A DNA stretch of 48,323 nt from a virus. The position numbers and the translations under genes are program-made. Location: positions 1 to 48,323 of IMG/VR virus record IMGVR_UViG_3300030388_001859. The stretch is one strand, 5' to 3'. Below the pieces are notes generated by a model that made no database searches, was not told the origin of the DNA, and was given only the letters and a program-made list of their open reading frames with translations. Shown here in pieces: positions 1-7,919 of this stretch. The stretch's first letter is position 1. The number at the start of each line of letters is the position of its first letter.

Positions 1-32
1 CAATTTCTTATTTTTCTGAATAATTTAAACAT
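1..32 (-). CDS. 5' end of a truncated gene (10 residues visible)
   Basis: An ATG at the low edge opens a frame reading MFKLFRKIRN with no stop before the window ends. It is accepted as a gene start because a perfect copy of the recurrent upstream motif (TATATAATAATAAA) sits 13 bases before it, and the motif-to-ATG stretch is nearly the same as that before the nuclease gene starting at 16998. The basic N-terminus says nothing about function. It lies downstream of the glycan genes on the same strand and could continue that cluster or start a new unit. Confidence 0.5.
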   Translation of the reverse strand, partial: MFKLFRKIRN

Positions 33-38
33 AATCTA

Positions 39-52
39 TTTATTATTATATA
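39..52 (-). promoter_or_regulatory. Promoter-like motif TATATAATAATAAA
   Basis: Exact copy of the recurrent motif. The TATATAA core ends 13 bases before the ATG at position 32. It is probably a -10-like element with an A-rich translation leader; function is inferred from recurrence only. Confidence 0.5.
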
Positions 53-74
53 CATTTACATGAAATAGTTTCAA

Positions 75-674
75 TTATTCTTTGCTTTTTTGACCAAGAT
101 ATCCACTATGATGCCTTTGTGAATATGCTTTTTTGGTAAATTTAATTTTCTTTATTAATTCTACAATTAAAATATCTCCTATTACTTTCATTAATGTTGT
201 GGATGTAGTTGGTGTTAAACCTAATGGGCATACTTCTTTTGTATTTCCAGTATGAATAGTTATATCAGATTTATTTGCCAAAATACTATCTTTATCACCT
301 GTGATGCAAATAATAGCTATATGAGGATACATGTTTTTTGATAATTCAATTAATTCTAATATTTCTCTAGTTTTACCAGAATTAGATAAAAGAATAAGAA
401 TATCATTTTGTTGAAGTATACCTAAATCTCCATGTTGAGCTTCACTAGGATGTAAATAGACAGAAGGTGTTCCTGTTGAATTAAGAGTAGATGAAATGTT
501 TAATGCTATTTGACCAGCCTTTCCCATTCCTGATAATATAACTTTACCCTTAGATCCTACACCATGAACCTTTTGTTTTATTCTATTAACTGCTAATTCA
601 AAAGAAAAGTTTACAGGAATATTTTTTATTTGTGTTGCTTCATATTCTAGTAATTCCTTAATTGATTCTTCCAT
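75..674 (-). CDS. SIS-domain sugar-phosphate isomerase (KdsD/GutQ-like, no CBS domains)
   Basis: A single SIS domain fills this 199-residue protein. The G-rich start of the fold is at about residues 43-60, the HGDLG segment typical of arabinose-5-phosphate isomerases at about 81-85, and the phosphosugar-binding SNSGKTRE at 97-105. Bacterial KdsD/KpsF is about 320 residues with a C-terminal CBS pair; this one stops after SIS, as in the short unregulated forms. The family interconverts ribulose-5-phosphate and arabinose-5-phosphate (Kdo precursor); related SIS proteins isomerise heptose or hexose phosphates. It overlaps the dehydratase gene by one base and is the last complete gene of the glycan cluster. 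The exact substrate is uncertain. Confidence 0.8.
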   Translation of the reverse strand: MEESIKELLEYEATQIKNIPVNFSFELAVNRIKQKVHGVGSKGKVILSGMGKAGQIALNISSTLNSTGTPSVYLHPSEAQHGDLGILQQNDILILLSNSGKTREILELIELSKNMYPHIAIICITGDKDSILANKSDITIHTGNTKEVCPLGLTPTTSTTLMKVIGDILIVELIKKIKFTKKAYSQRHHSGYLGQKSKE

Positions 675-1666
675 TATCTCAATGATACCTTACCTTGTAA
701 AACATCCATCCAATGATCACACATTTCATGCATCATAGATTCAAAAGTATATTCTGGTTTCCATTTTAAAGTTTCTCTAATCTTTGTTGAATCTCCTTTA
801 AGATAAGGTAATTCTTCAGGTCTCATATATTTAGGATTTTGTGAAATGTAATCCTTATAGTCTAAGTCTAAATATTTAAATACCAATTCACACATTTCTC
901 TAACTGAATGAGTTTCCATTGTTGATACTACAAAATCATCAGCCACATCATGATTTAACATTGCATGCATTGCTTTAACGTAATCTTTAGAATGACCCCA
1001 ATCTCTGTAAGAATCCATATTACCTAATTCTAATTTATCTTCTAAACCTAATTTAATTTCACATGCACGTTTAACAACTTTATTAGTTACAAAGTTACTT
1101 CCTCTTCTTGGTGATTCATGATTAAATAAAATTCCGTTTACTGCATGTAGTTTATGAGCTCTTCTATAATGTCTTACTATATTATACCCAAATACTTTTG
1201 AACAACCGTAAGGAGATACTGGATTCATAATACTACTTTCTCTCTGAAAGCCATCATCCTCAACAGTTAAACCAAACATTTCAGAAGAAGATGCTTGATA
1301 GAATTTAGCATTAGGACATGCTCTTCGGTATGCCTCTAATATATTTAATACACCTACAGCATTTGTTTGAACTGTATATTGTGGTACATCAAAACTTATT
1401 CTTACATGACTCTGTGCTGCTATGTTATAAATTTCATCTGGTTGAATTTGCTCAAGTAATCTTTCTAAACTTCCTTGATCTGATAAATCACTGTAATGAG
1501 TTGTAAGTTGACCACTTTCATATGCAGTTGTTAACCTAGCAGATTGATTTTCTGATGTAGAATTTCTTCTTACAGTTCCATGAACTTCATATCCTAGTTC
1601 TAAAAGATATTCGGCAAGATAAGATCCATCTTGTCCATTAATTCCTGTTATAAATGCTTTTTTCAT
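674..1666 (-). CDS. gmd: GDP-mannose 4,6-dehydratase
   Basis: Extended SDR enzyme of 330 residues that converts GDP-mannose to GDP-4-keto-6-deoxymannose in the cytosol. The NADP-binding GINGQDGSYLAE lies at residues 8-19, the catalytic Ser region SSSEMFG at 126-132 and the Tyr-x3-Lys pair at Y153/K157. NHESPRRG and the RDWGHSKDYV segment are also characteristic of this family. It is a little shorter than cellular enzymes (about 350-375) but appears complete. Its product feeds GDP-fucose or GDP-perosamine. The adjacent upstream aminotransferase gene suggests the perosamine branch; no GDP-fucose synthase is visible in the window although fucosyltransferase-like genes are. Confidence 0.95.
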   Translation of the reverse strand: MKKAFITGINGQDGSYLAEYLLELGYEVHGTVRRNSTSENQSARLTTAYESGQLTTHYSDLSDQGSLERLLEQIQPDEIYNIAAQSHVRISFDVPQYTVQTNAVGVLNILEAYRRACPNAKFYQASSSEMFGLTVEDDGFQRESSIMNPVSPYGCSKVFGYNIVRHYRRAHKLHAVNGILFNHESPRRGSNFVTNKVVKRACEIKLGLEDKLELGNMDSYRDWGHSKDYVKAMHAMLNHDVADDFVVSTMETHSVREMCELVFKYLDLDYKDYISQNPKYMRPEELPYLKGDSTKIRETLKWKPEYTFESMMHEMCDHWMDVLQGKVSLR

Positions 1667-1678
1667 TTTCTTAATTTG

Positions 1679-2311
1679 TTATTTAGTTTGTAAATAAGGA
1701 TCAACTCCTTCTTTTTTATTAAAGACTGCCATTTTTGTTAAATCTGGCCAATCTGCGATAGTCCATTGTCTTGGTTTTTGTTTTACTGCTTCATCAAAAT
1801 AATCTAAACCTAACTGAGCAGTTTCAGGTGTCATATAATAATGGTACCCATATGTTTCAATATCTTGATCTCGCCATGGAACATCTGGTAACCTTCCATC
1901 ATATGACATTTTCTTTAGTGCAATTGCATCTTCTTTATTATCACAAAGTATAGCTCCGCCTCTACCTAATGATAAATGCTTTTGAAATTGAAAACTCAAA
2001 CACATAAAAGATCCTGGTATATAACTATCCTTTTTCCATAAAACAGCTGCATCATAAATAGGTTTAAGATGTTCATTTACTTTATAATAATCTTGCCACT
2101 CTTCATCTCTCCACTTTAGATTAATGTTTAATTTATTTGCAAGAAAAGGTACTGATATGTAAGTTCTTTTAGGAACAGTAATTGTAGTTATATTTTGATG
2201 TCTTAAACATAATTCTATACCATGAGTACATGCATCTAAACATACTACATAAGGTGCTCCAAAAAATTCAGCAAGTTGTTTTTCTAATTGTGTTACAGTC
2301 TCAAAGCTCAT
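1679..2311 (-). CDS. Miniature DegT/DnrJ/EryC1 sugar aminotransferase
   Basis: PLP-dependent sugar aminotransferase family, but only 210 residues against the usual 360-400. Still present are the substrate-binding start (FGAPYVVCLDACTHGIEL), the Asp that contacts the PLP ring (YDAA, about D87), the Schiff-base Lys (SFQFQKHLSLGRGGA, K111) and the GYHYYMTPETAQLGL segment. Missing are part of the middle and nearly all of the C-terminal small domain. With GDP-mannose dehydratase next to it, a GDP-perosamine synthase-like role is the natural inference. The intact key residues argue against a decayed gene, though activity without the small domain is uncertain. A promoter-like motif precedes it by 16 bases. 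Confidence 0.75.
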   Translation of the reverse strand: MSFETVTQLEKQLAEFFGAPYVVCLDACTHGIELCLRHQNITTITVPKRTYISVPFLANKLNINLKWRDEEWQDYYKVNEHLKPIYDAAVLWKKDSYIPGSFMCLSFQFQKHLSLGRGGAILCDNKEDAIALKKMSYDGRLPDVPWRDQDIETYGYHYYMTPETAQLGLDYFDEAVKQKPRQWTIADWPDLTKMAVFNKKEGVDPYLQTK

Positions 2312-2320
2312 GTTATAATT

Positions 2321-2334
2321 TGTTTTATTATATA
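2321..2334 (-). promoter_or_regulatory. Promoter-like motif TATATAATAAAACA
   Basis: Variant of the recurrent motif. The TATATAA core ends 16 bases before the ATG of the aminotransferase gene, which suggests an internal promoter for the last three genes of the glycan cluster. Confidence 0.4.
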
Positions 2335-2361
2335 TTATATAAGATAAATGATGATTGTTTA

Positions 2362-3171
2362 TTATAAATTATACAGTGTGTTAATTTTAGTAGATAATAA
2401 AGTAGCAACATTTGAAATTGCAGATATATCGGCTCTTAATAAAAAGTTACACATACTTAAAGTATAAATTTCTTTAATACATTCTTTACTTAAATTATAT
2501 TTATGAAATTCTCTATTATTTCGCATCCTATCATTTTCATCAGTCTGAGGATCATCATCACTAGCCCTAAAAGCTTCATGATATATTATTGGTATACTTA
2601 TATGTTTACTTACTTCCTCTATTGCTCTATGATCATCAGTTGCTATAAATAATTGTTCTATGTTTGGATTTTTATTTAAAATTTCCTGTATCCTAATTAA
2701 GTATTTAGATAAAGGAGATACCTTATGATGGTGTAACATATCGGTTAATCTTATCTGTACACCTAAAGTTATTTTATCTCTAAGGTTATTATTATAATAA
2801 GAATCTAATTCGTTCTGAAGATAATCTTTTAATTTAAAGTTGTTATTAAATCTATATTGCAAATCACTGTAATCAACTAAAGGAACCTTATTATAATTTA
2901 AGAATGCCTTCTCCGATTTATTAGTTACAATGTTATCTGTGTTAGGCTTTGCCATTTGATCATAATAATATTCCCAACAATTATGAGTATTAAATTTATT
3001 AAAATTGTCTTCAGTACATACACAAGAATTAGTTTCCATATCCACATATAAGTTATCATCTTTATTAGAAGATAACAAAGAATTGAGAGTTATAAAGATA
3101 TTACCACCCATACCTACACCAGCAAATTTGTGAGCCGATGATACTTTGTGGAATTGTAAAATTTTATCCAT
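2362..3171 (-). CDS. GT23/O-fucosyltransferase-superfamily-like glycosyltransferase
   Basis: 269 residues with the donor-binding signature GVQIRLTDM at about 137-145, resembling the HxRRTDK-type motif of alpha-1,6-fucosyltransferases (GT23/NodZ). It is followed by the alternating beta/alpha pattern QLFIATDD...PIIYHEAF and a C-terminal LSMCNFLLRADISAISNVATLL that resembles the family's nucleotide-binding end. GDP-fucose is the usual donor in this superfamily, so another GDP-sugar made by the neighbouring genes is possible. It is distantly similar to the protein at 5507-6370, which has the same HIRLTDM and SNVAxA/TL landmarks. The start overlaps the end of the GT10-like gene by 8 bases, indicating translational coupling. 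Confidence 0.6.
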   Translation of the reverse strand: MDKILQFHKVSSAHKFAGVGMGGNIFITLNSLLSSNKDDNLYVDMETNSCVCTEDNFNKFNTHNCWEYYYDQMAKPNTDNIVTNKSEKAFLNYNKVPLVDYSDLQYRFNNNFKLKDYLQNELDSYYNNNLRDKITLGVQIRLTDMLHHHKVSPLSKYLIRIQEILNKNPNIEQLFIATDDHRAIEEVSKHISIPIIYHEAFRASDDDPQTDENDRMRNNREFHKYNLSKECIKEIYTLSMCNFLLRADISAISNVATLLSTKINTLYNL

Positions 3172-4054
3172 TTATAGCAGGTTCTATGAATTGTTTAAAA
3201 ATATAATCTTCAGCGCACAAAAGATCTTGTGCTCTATTATAATTATCTAAAATAGCAGCTTTCTTACTATTATATAAATCTACAGTTAAATCCTTAATAT
3301 CAAAATCATCATCCATTATTATAATCCCATCAGTATTAAAAAAATCTCCAATGTTATCTATACCATAATAAACAGGAATAGTACCAGTCATAAAGCAATC
3401 AGTTAGCTTTTCAGTAAACATATTTGAATATGTTGCATTTTCCATTGCAATAGAAAAACAATAATCTTTTAAACCATCAGCTTTATCTTTTATAAAATTA
3501 AAACCGCTACCAAAATGATCAACTCCTAGTTTAGAATATTTTTCAATCATTTTTTGTCTATACTCATGTTCTTCACACATTACCTTATCAGATGCAATCA
3601 TAGACACTAATTTACTTTTAGGATATATTTTACCTTCTGTTAAAAATGATTTACCAGAACATAATGTTAATTGAAAAATATCATCCATTTGGGCCAGCTC
3701 AGCATCATGTGTAAATACTTTAATAAATTTTTCTTTTAATTCTGGTATATTGTTTTTACACCACTCATAAAGAGAATGCTTTTCATCTTCGTATGATGGA
3801 GTACCATCTTCGAGAGTTATGTATTTTCGTTTATAATAATGCGACACTGTTTTAGATTCACAAAGCCATGCATATTCTTTAGTTTTTCTATAAATACTAG
3901 CAGTACGACCGATCATATATTTATCAATATGTATAGTTATATTAGCGCTTGCATAACCCTTTACCCATTCAACATATTTAGTAGGTAAACCTGTTGATGA
4001 TATTGTATGCGTAAAGCCACCACCACCCATATTAATCTTTGTCTTTTTAATCAT
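3164..4054 (-). CDS. GT10-like alpha-1,3-fucosyltransferase
   Basis: 296 residues. The diagnostic region is at about 198-231 (YCFSIAMENATYSNMFTEKL then TDCFMTGTIPVYYG), matching the GT10 donor-site pattern F-S-(I/L)-x-x-E-N-(S/A) ... TEK(L/I) ... G-(T/V)-(I/V)-P-(I/V)-Y-(W/Y)-G. GT10 enzymes transfer fucose from GDP-fucose to GlcNAc-type acceptors. The N-terminal acceptor domain is divergent, as is usual. There is no signal peptide or membrane segment, so it is a cytosolic enzyme. It overlaps both neighbours by 8 bases. The exact sugar and acceptor are not deducible. Confidence 0.75.
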   Translation of the reverse strand: MIKKTKINMGGGGFTHTISSTGLPTKYVEWVKGYASANITIHIDKYMIGRTASIYRKTKEYAWLCESKTVSHYYKRKYITLEDGTPSYEDEKHSLYEWCKNNIPELKEKFIKVFTHDAELAQMDDIFQLTLCSGKSFLTEGKIYPKSKLVSMIASDKVMCEEHEYRQKMIEKYSKLGVDHFGSGFNFIKDKADGLKDYCFSIAMENATYSNMFTEKLTDCFMTGTIPVYYGIDNIGDFFNTDGIIIMDDDFDIKDLTVDLYNSKKAAILDNYNRAQDLLCAEDYIFKQFIEPAING

Positions 4055-4565
4055 TACCTATTTCTAATCTTTTTGCATTTTCTTTAATTTTACTTCCGTC
4101 AATTACTTTTATTAACTTAGCAGGATTTCCTTTATATACACCCCAAGGAATAGTATCACCTATTAATAAACTACCAGCAGACAGTAAAACGCCTTCTCTT
4201 AAAATAGATCCTGGTAAAACCATTGCATTACTTCCAACATTAGAAAATCTTTCCATTATTACTGGTTCAATGATTTGTCTTCCTTTAAATTCTTTAGGTA
4301 TCATAGCTCCGAATAAACCACTACCATCAAACCTATCAGAACCGCAAACAATTCTTGCACCAGCCATTATGTTATTAAAACCATCACATTTAAATACACC
4401 AGTCTTTCCTCCAATTATTGTAACGTATGGTGCAATATGTACATAATCACCTATCGTTGCATTTACTGTACAATAAACACCTTTATCAATAGCAACATGA
4501 TTACCTATCTTTGGTTTTATTCTAAACTCTGCATCCTTATGTATAAAAATATCTTTATTATTCAT
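4047..4565 (-). CDS. Hexapeptide-repeat (left-handed beta helix) acyltransferase, copy 1
   Basis: 172 residues built of imperfect hexapeptide turns (IGNHVAIDKGVYCTVNATIGDYVHIAPYV), the left-handed beta-helix of WbbJ/maltose O-acetyltransferase-type enzymes. The C-terminal WGVYKGNPAKLIK is the classic closing motif of the family. Such enzymes move an acetyl group from acetyl-CoA to a sugar hydroxyl or amino group. The strictly expected catalytic His of the family is best represented by the H in DYVHIAPYV. It is a paralogue of the next gene, of identical length and with the same landmarks, overlapping it by 8 bases. It probably acylates a sugar nucleotide or glycan made by this cluster. Confidence 0.8.
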   Translation of the reverse strand: MNNKDIFIHKDAEFRIKPKIGNHVAIDKGVYCTVNATIGDYVHIAPYVTIIGGKTGVFKCDGFNNIMAGARIVCGSDRFDGSGLFGAMIPKEFKGRQIIEPVIMERFSNVGSNAMVLPGSILREGVLLSAGSLLIGDTIPWGVYKGNPAKLIKVIDGSKIKENAKRLEIGND

Positions 4566-5076
4566 ATCCTAATTCTTTAGCGTGTTTTAAAATTATTTCT
4601 TTATCTCGTTTCTTAATTGGTTTTGCAGGACTACCAACATAAATAGTCCAAGGTTCCAAGTCTTTGGTTGCTAATGAATTCGCGCCTAAGACAGCACCTT
4701 CACCAAAGGTTACACCAGGCATAATACAGCAATTAACTCCACAACCAGAATATTTTTCAAATGTAATATCAGCAAAAACAACCTTTCGATATTTAGCAGG
4801 AATAGTTGGTCCTACTAAACCTTCACCAGTATAATCTTCACTACCTGCTACGATCTTTGTACCTGCTGCACAAAATGAAAAATCTTTAAATGTAACAGTT
4901 GTATTCTTCCCTCCTACACTTACTACATAAGGTGCAATATGAACATAATCACCTATATCTATTTTAGTAGAAAACTGAACTCCTTTATCTATAGCAACAT
5001 GATTACCTATTTTGCTACCTTCTTTTTGTTTTATCCATACATCTTCATGAATGTAAACATCTTCTCCTATTTTCAT
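4558..5076 (-). CDS. Hexapeptide-repeat acyltransferase, copy 2
   Basis: 172 residues, same fold as its downstream neighbour. IGNHVAIDKGVQFSTKIDIG is followed by DYVHIAPYV and then by the closing motif WTIYVGSPAKPIKKR. The two proteins share the IGNHVAIDKGV segment exactly, so they arose by tandem duplication and then diverged over the rest of the helix, which probably gives different acceptor specificity. An acetyltransferase acting on a sugar in this pathway is the likely role; with an aminotransferase in the cluster, N-acylation of an amino sugar is possible. It overlaps the cupin gene by 4 bases. Confidence 0.8.
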   Translation of the reverse strand: MKIGEDVYIHEDVWIKQKEGSKIGNHVAIDKGVQFSTKIDIGDYVHIAPYVVSVGGKNTTVTFKDFSFCAAGTKIVAGSEDYTGEGLVGPTIPAKYRKVVFADITFEKYSGCGVNCCIMPGVTFGEGAVLGANSLATKDLEPWTIYVGSPAKPIKKRDKEIILKHAKELGYE

Positions 5077-5483
5077 AAAAATGTTTTGTCTAATTTTTGC
5101 CCTTCATAAGGTCCTGTTTTATATTCATAGACCAAAGTGTCATCTTCCATTATTTCATAGTTATGACCACCTTCTAATGTAAATGATGCATCGCCTGGGT
5201 TTAATATTGGTGTTGCAATAATCTGATCATCTATATCATAAAAGATACACTTAACACTACCTCTTATAACTATCCATGATTCTTGTGCAATTACATCTCT
5301 AGTTCGGTTTTTCCAAATATGCTTATGTGGTTTAAATGTTTTACCCTTTTCCATTTTTAATGTAGAGCATTGAATAAATTGTTCTTCAGGTATTAAATCA
5401 ACTCTAGGTTCTGTTATTTCATCTACTCTTTGTATTAAATGTAATAGCTTAGTAGGATCAACTTTTGAATATATTTTTTCCAT
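5073..5483 (-). CDS. Cupin-fold protein, WbuC-like
   Basis: 136 residues with a single cupin barrel. Motif 1 is FKPHKHIWKNRTRDVIAQES plus WIVIRGSV (about 50-80) and motif 2 is PGDASFTLEGGHNYEIMEDD (about 94-113). The ending VYEYKTGPYEGQKLDKTFL closely fits WbuC-type cupins found in O-antigen clusters and in sugar-nucleotide operons. Family function is not well established; cupins of this sort are candidates for sugar epimerisation or isomerisation, and the paired histidines suggest metal binding. Position between acyltransferase and glycosyltransferase genes fits sugar tailoring. A strong upstream promoter-like motif lies 9 bases from the ATG, so a second transcript may start here. Confidence 0.7.
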   Translation of the reverse strand: MEKIYSKVDPTKLLHLIQRVDEITEPRVDLIPEEQFIQCSTLKMEKGKTFKPHKHIWKNRTRDVIAQESWIVIRGSVKCIFYDIDDQIIATPILNPGDASFTLEGGHNYEIMEDDTLVYEYKTGPYEGQKLDKTFL

Positions 5484-5485
5484 AA

Positions 5486-5499
5486 TTTATTATTATATG
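5486..5499 (-). promoter_or_regulatory. Promoter-like motif CATATAATAATAAA
   Basis: Copy of the recurrent motif. The core ends 9 bases before the cupin ATG. It suggests that the downstream half of the glycan cluster has its own promoter. Confidence 0.45.
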
Positions 5500-5506
5500 T
5501 TTGTTT

Positions 5507-6370
5507 TTATTGTTTGTTTAATGTGGATATGTTATAACTTTTTATAATTGTATCAGAAAAAACTAAAGATGCATTAGCTACATTGCTAGTTCTATGTAAA
5601 AGGTATTTACATTTACTTAACATCATCATATCTAAAAATCCATGTTCCCAAAATTCTTTACTTTCATGATTTATTAATTGTAGCTTATATGAATTTTCAG
5701 ATTCTTTTTCACATCTATTTAAATAATCAATAAATTTAATTCTATTACTATATTTATCTACTAGTTTTTTTATTGATTCATTATTGTCAGATGCTACAAA
5801 TATTGTCTTAATCTCTTTATGTTCTTTTAATATTAAATCAATCCTTTTTTCAAACTCCTTAAAATTAAGAATACCATACTCTGGGTGAATTTTATCCATG
5901 TCTGTTAATCTAATATGAACACCTAATGCATTATTGAAATCTATTTTATCTTCTTCATTTTTAATAAGCATTTTCATTCTCTTATTAAATTTTAATTTTT
6001 TAGCCAATTTTCTTAAAAATAAAATATCAGGTTGATCTGCTTTTACTTCTACATTAAGTTTGGAATTTTCATTGGAGCCTGGTCCTGTAAAACCTTCTAT
6101 GCGTTTATAATCTTCAGTTCTCTTAGGTTGATCAAAAATAAAATCAATCATATTTAAATCTTCAGGATTATAAGAGGATTCCATTTTATCAATCTTTACA
6201 TATTCTTTTAATCCATTATCAAAAGTCCATGCTAAGTTTTGTTGAAAAAATATATTTTTAATATTTTCTCCATCGGTTTTAATTGCATCTTCTAACCATT
6301 TCATATTGTAAATCATTCCCATGACTAAAGAAAATATACCACCGGCTGCTACATAGATATGTTTTTTCAT
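5507..6370 (-). CDS. GT23-like glycosyltransferase, second copy
   Basis: 287 residues with GVHIRLTDMD at about 150-159, the GDP-sugar-binding H-x-R motif of GT23/O-fucosyltransferase-superfamily enzymes. It continues with KTIFVASDNNESIKKL and a C-terminal MMMLSKCKYLLHRTSNVANA segment equivalent to that in the protein at 2362-3171. The opening residues MKKHIYVAAGGIFSLVMGM are hydrophobic, but the protein is predicted cytosolic because the stretch forms the first strand and helix of the fold. Acceptor and donor are unknown; GDP-deoxyhexose is the best guess. It overlaps the GT25 gene by 4 bases, so the two are probably co-translated. Confidence 0.6.
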   Translation of the reverse strand: MKKHIYVAAGGIFSLVMGMIYNMKWLEDAIKTDGENIKNIFFQQNLAWTFDNGLKEYVKIDKMESSYNPEDLNMIDFIFDQPKRTEDYKRIEGFTGPGSNENSKLNVEVKADQPDILFLRKLAKKLKFNKRMKMLIKNEEDKIDFNNALGVHIRLTDMDKIHPEYGILNFKEFEKRIDLILKEHKEIKTIFVASDNNESIKKLVDKYSNRIKFIDYLNRCEKESENSYKLQLINHESKEFWEHGFLDMMMLSKCKYLLHRTSNVANASLVFSDTIIKSYNISTLNKQ

Positions 6371-7035
6371 TTTAAATGTTTTGTATTATTTTCAAATTTT
6401 GTTATCATCCAACTATAATCAATAACTTGGTTATGTATATCACTAAAGCTATTTTCTTGTATAGCAGTTATAGGATATGTGCAATATGCATTTCCATTTT
6501 CTTGGCCATTTTCTGCTAACCATACATCTATTATTTCAATTACCTTTTTATCATATCCTTCTATAAGCTTATCATAAAATCTTTCATGATATGCAATAGC
6601 GTGAGTTGCAAAACCTTCTTTTAATTTTAAAAGATTAGAATTTACTTTTACTAAAGGAGTATGAGTATTGGTACCTAAGTAAAACAAATCCCATTCATGT
6701 TCTTTTAATTGTTCGATTGAATGATTAAAGTATTTATGATTAACAAACTTAACATCGTCCTCAAGTACTAACACGGATTTCCATCCATTGGCTTTTGCCA
6801 TTTTTATTATACTTATATGAGAAGCAATACAACCATATTCACCTATTTTTATTTTTTTACCGTCACTTATATACCATTCGTACTCAGCCTGTGGTCTTTG
6901 TACTGCAGGAAATCTTTCGACTAAATCTAATATATTAAGTTCTTTAAAAATATCATTACATTTTTGTAACCTATCAGCACGCTTTTCTAAATTTATTAAA
7001 AATACTTTATCAAAATATTCAAATCCTTTTCTCAT
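6367..7035 (-). CDS. Glycosyltransferase family 25
   Basis: 222 residues with the complete GT25 (LPS glycosyltransferase) pattern: FDKVFLINLEKRADRLQ at the N-terminus, GEYGCIASHISIIKMAKANG in the middle and LVLEDDVKF, whose EDD is the DxD-like metal site, at about 93-101. Family members such as LgtB/LpsA transfer galactose or glucose from UDP-sugars to lipooligosaccharide; phage members are usually assigned to glycan decoration. It is a paralogue of the gene at 8694-9383, which shares the same landmarks (NLKHRADRW, AGCMASHINVWKLAKANNW, LIIEDDCDF). It sits 2 bases from the next upstream gene. Confidence 0.85.
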   Translation of the reverse strand: MRKGFEYFDKVFLINLEKRADRLQKCNDIFKELNILDLVERFPAVQRPQAEYEWYISDGKKIKIGEYGCIASHISIIKMAKANGWKSVLVLEDDVKFVNHKYFNHSIEQLKEHEWDLFYLGTNTHTPLVKVNSNLLKLKEGFATHAIAYHERFYDKLIEGYDKKVIEIIDVWLAENGQENGNAYCTYPITAIQENSFSDIHNQVIDYSWMITKFENNTKHLK

Positions 7036-7037
7036 GT

Positions 7038-7919
7038 TTATAATTTTTTAAATTCTGCTGCTATATGATTAATAAATTCTAGCTTATTACTAGATTGCAT
7101 GTTTCTAAACTCGCTCCAAATTTCTTCCATTTTAGGTTTTTCTGGATTAGACCCTCCCATATAAGCATGATACATATGATAAGCTTCTATAACTGGATCA
7201 TTACAGCCTTCAATACCTGTTACTAATTGTAGCTTATGAAAAAAGAATGCATCTTCTGGTGAGTAGCTATGAAAGAATTCAGCATCATAACCACCAACGG
7301 CTTTAAAACTATTAGCATTTATAAAAATAGAACCACCAGGTGCACCTGGATTAGAATGAGGAGGATTAATACCAGGTGTAAGTGAATCTATTAATACTAC
7401 ACCATTAATTATTTGATCACTCATTGTTTGATCCATTACTAATATTCTTCGATATGCAAATGTTTGCAATGCGCACCCATCATGAACTCTATTAAGATTT
7501 TTAAAAATATCAATAAAATAAGATGGTGTCATTAATAAATCTATATCATGAAAAAGATAATACTTAGATGAATTACTGTAGAGTGAACCAACATTCATTG
7601 CCAAACATTTATTAAAAGGTTCTGTTGTAGATTTCTTTATCCAAATATAATTAGTATTACTTTCTTCACATAATAATTTATGCTTAGGGGTATCACTATG
7701 CTCAACAAATGTAATAGAATAACTTTTTTCTGAATGTTTTATAATTGCATCCTTTAAATGTTTAACTAATGGTGCATGAAAAGATTCCCTGTTCATAACA
7801 GGTATAATGATAGAAACATCTACAGGATTAATATCCTTTAAATAAAATTCACAATTTTTCTTTACCTGTGAATAATCTATTCTTTTTTGTGTATAGAGAT
7901 TAATTAAATGGTTATCCAT
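7038..7919 (-). CDS. GT-A fold glycosyltransferase (GT2/GT7-like)
   Basis: 293 residues. DVSIIIPVMNRESFHAPLV (about 34-52) is the nucleotide-binding start of a GT-A domain. FNKCLAMNVG at about 102-111 and the DxD metal site FHDIDLLM (D125, D127) follow. The segment GGSIFINANSFKAVGGYDAE then PEDAFFF resembles the acceptor and catalytic end of beta-1,4-galactosyltransferase-like GT7/GT2 proteins. It is cytosolic, with no membrane segment. Its 3' neighbour is a GT25, and its start region overlaps the end of the GT11 gene by 16 bases. Donor sugar is not determinable; UDP-Gal or UDP-GlcNAc is typical. Confidence 0.75.
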   Translation of the reverse strand: MDNHLINLYTQKRIDYSQVKKNCEFYLKDINPVDVSIIIPVMNRESFHAPLVKHLKDAIIKHSEKSYSITFVEHSDTPKHKLLCEESNTNYIWIKKSTTEPFNKCLAMNVGSLYSNSSKYYLFHDIDLLMTPSYFIDIFKNLNRVHDGCALQTFAYRRILVMDQTMSDQIINGVVLIDSLTPGINPPHSNPGAPGGSIFINANSFKAVGGYDAEFFHSYSPEDAFFFHKLQLVTGIEGCNDPVIEAYHMYHAYMGGSNPEKPKMEEIWSEFRNMQSSNKLEFINHIAAEFKKL

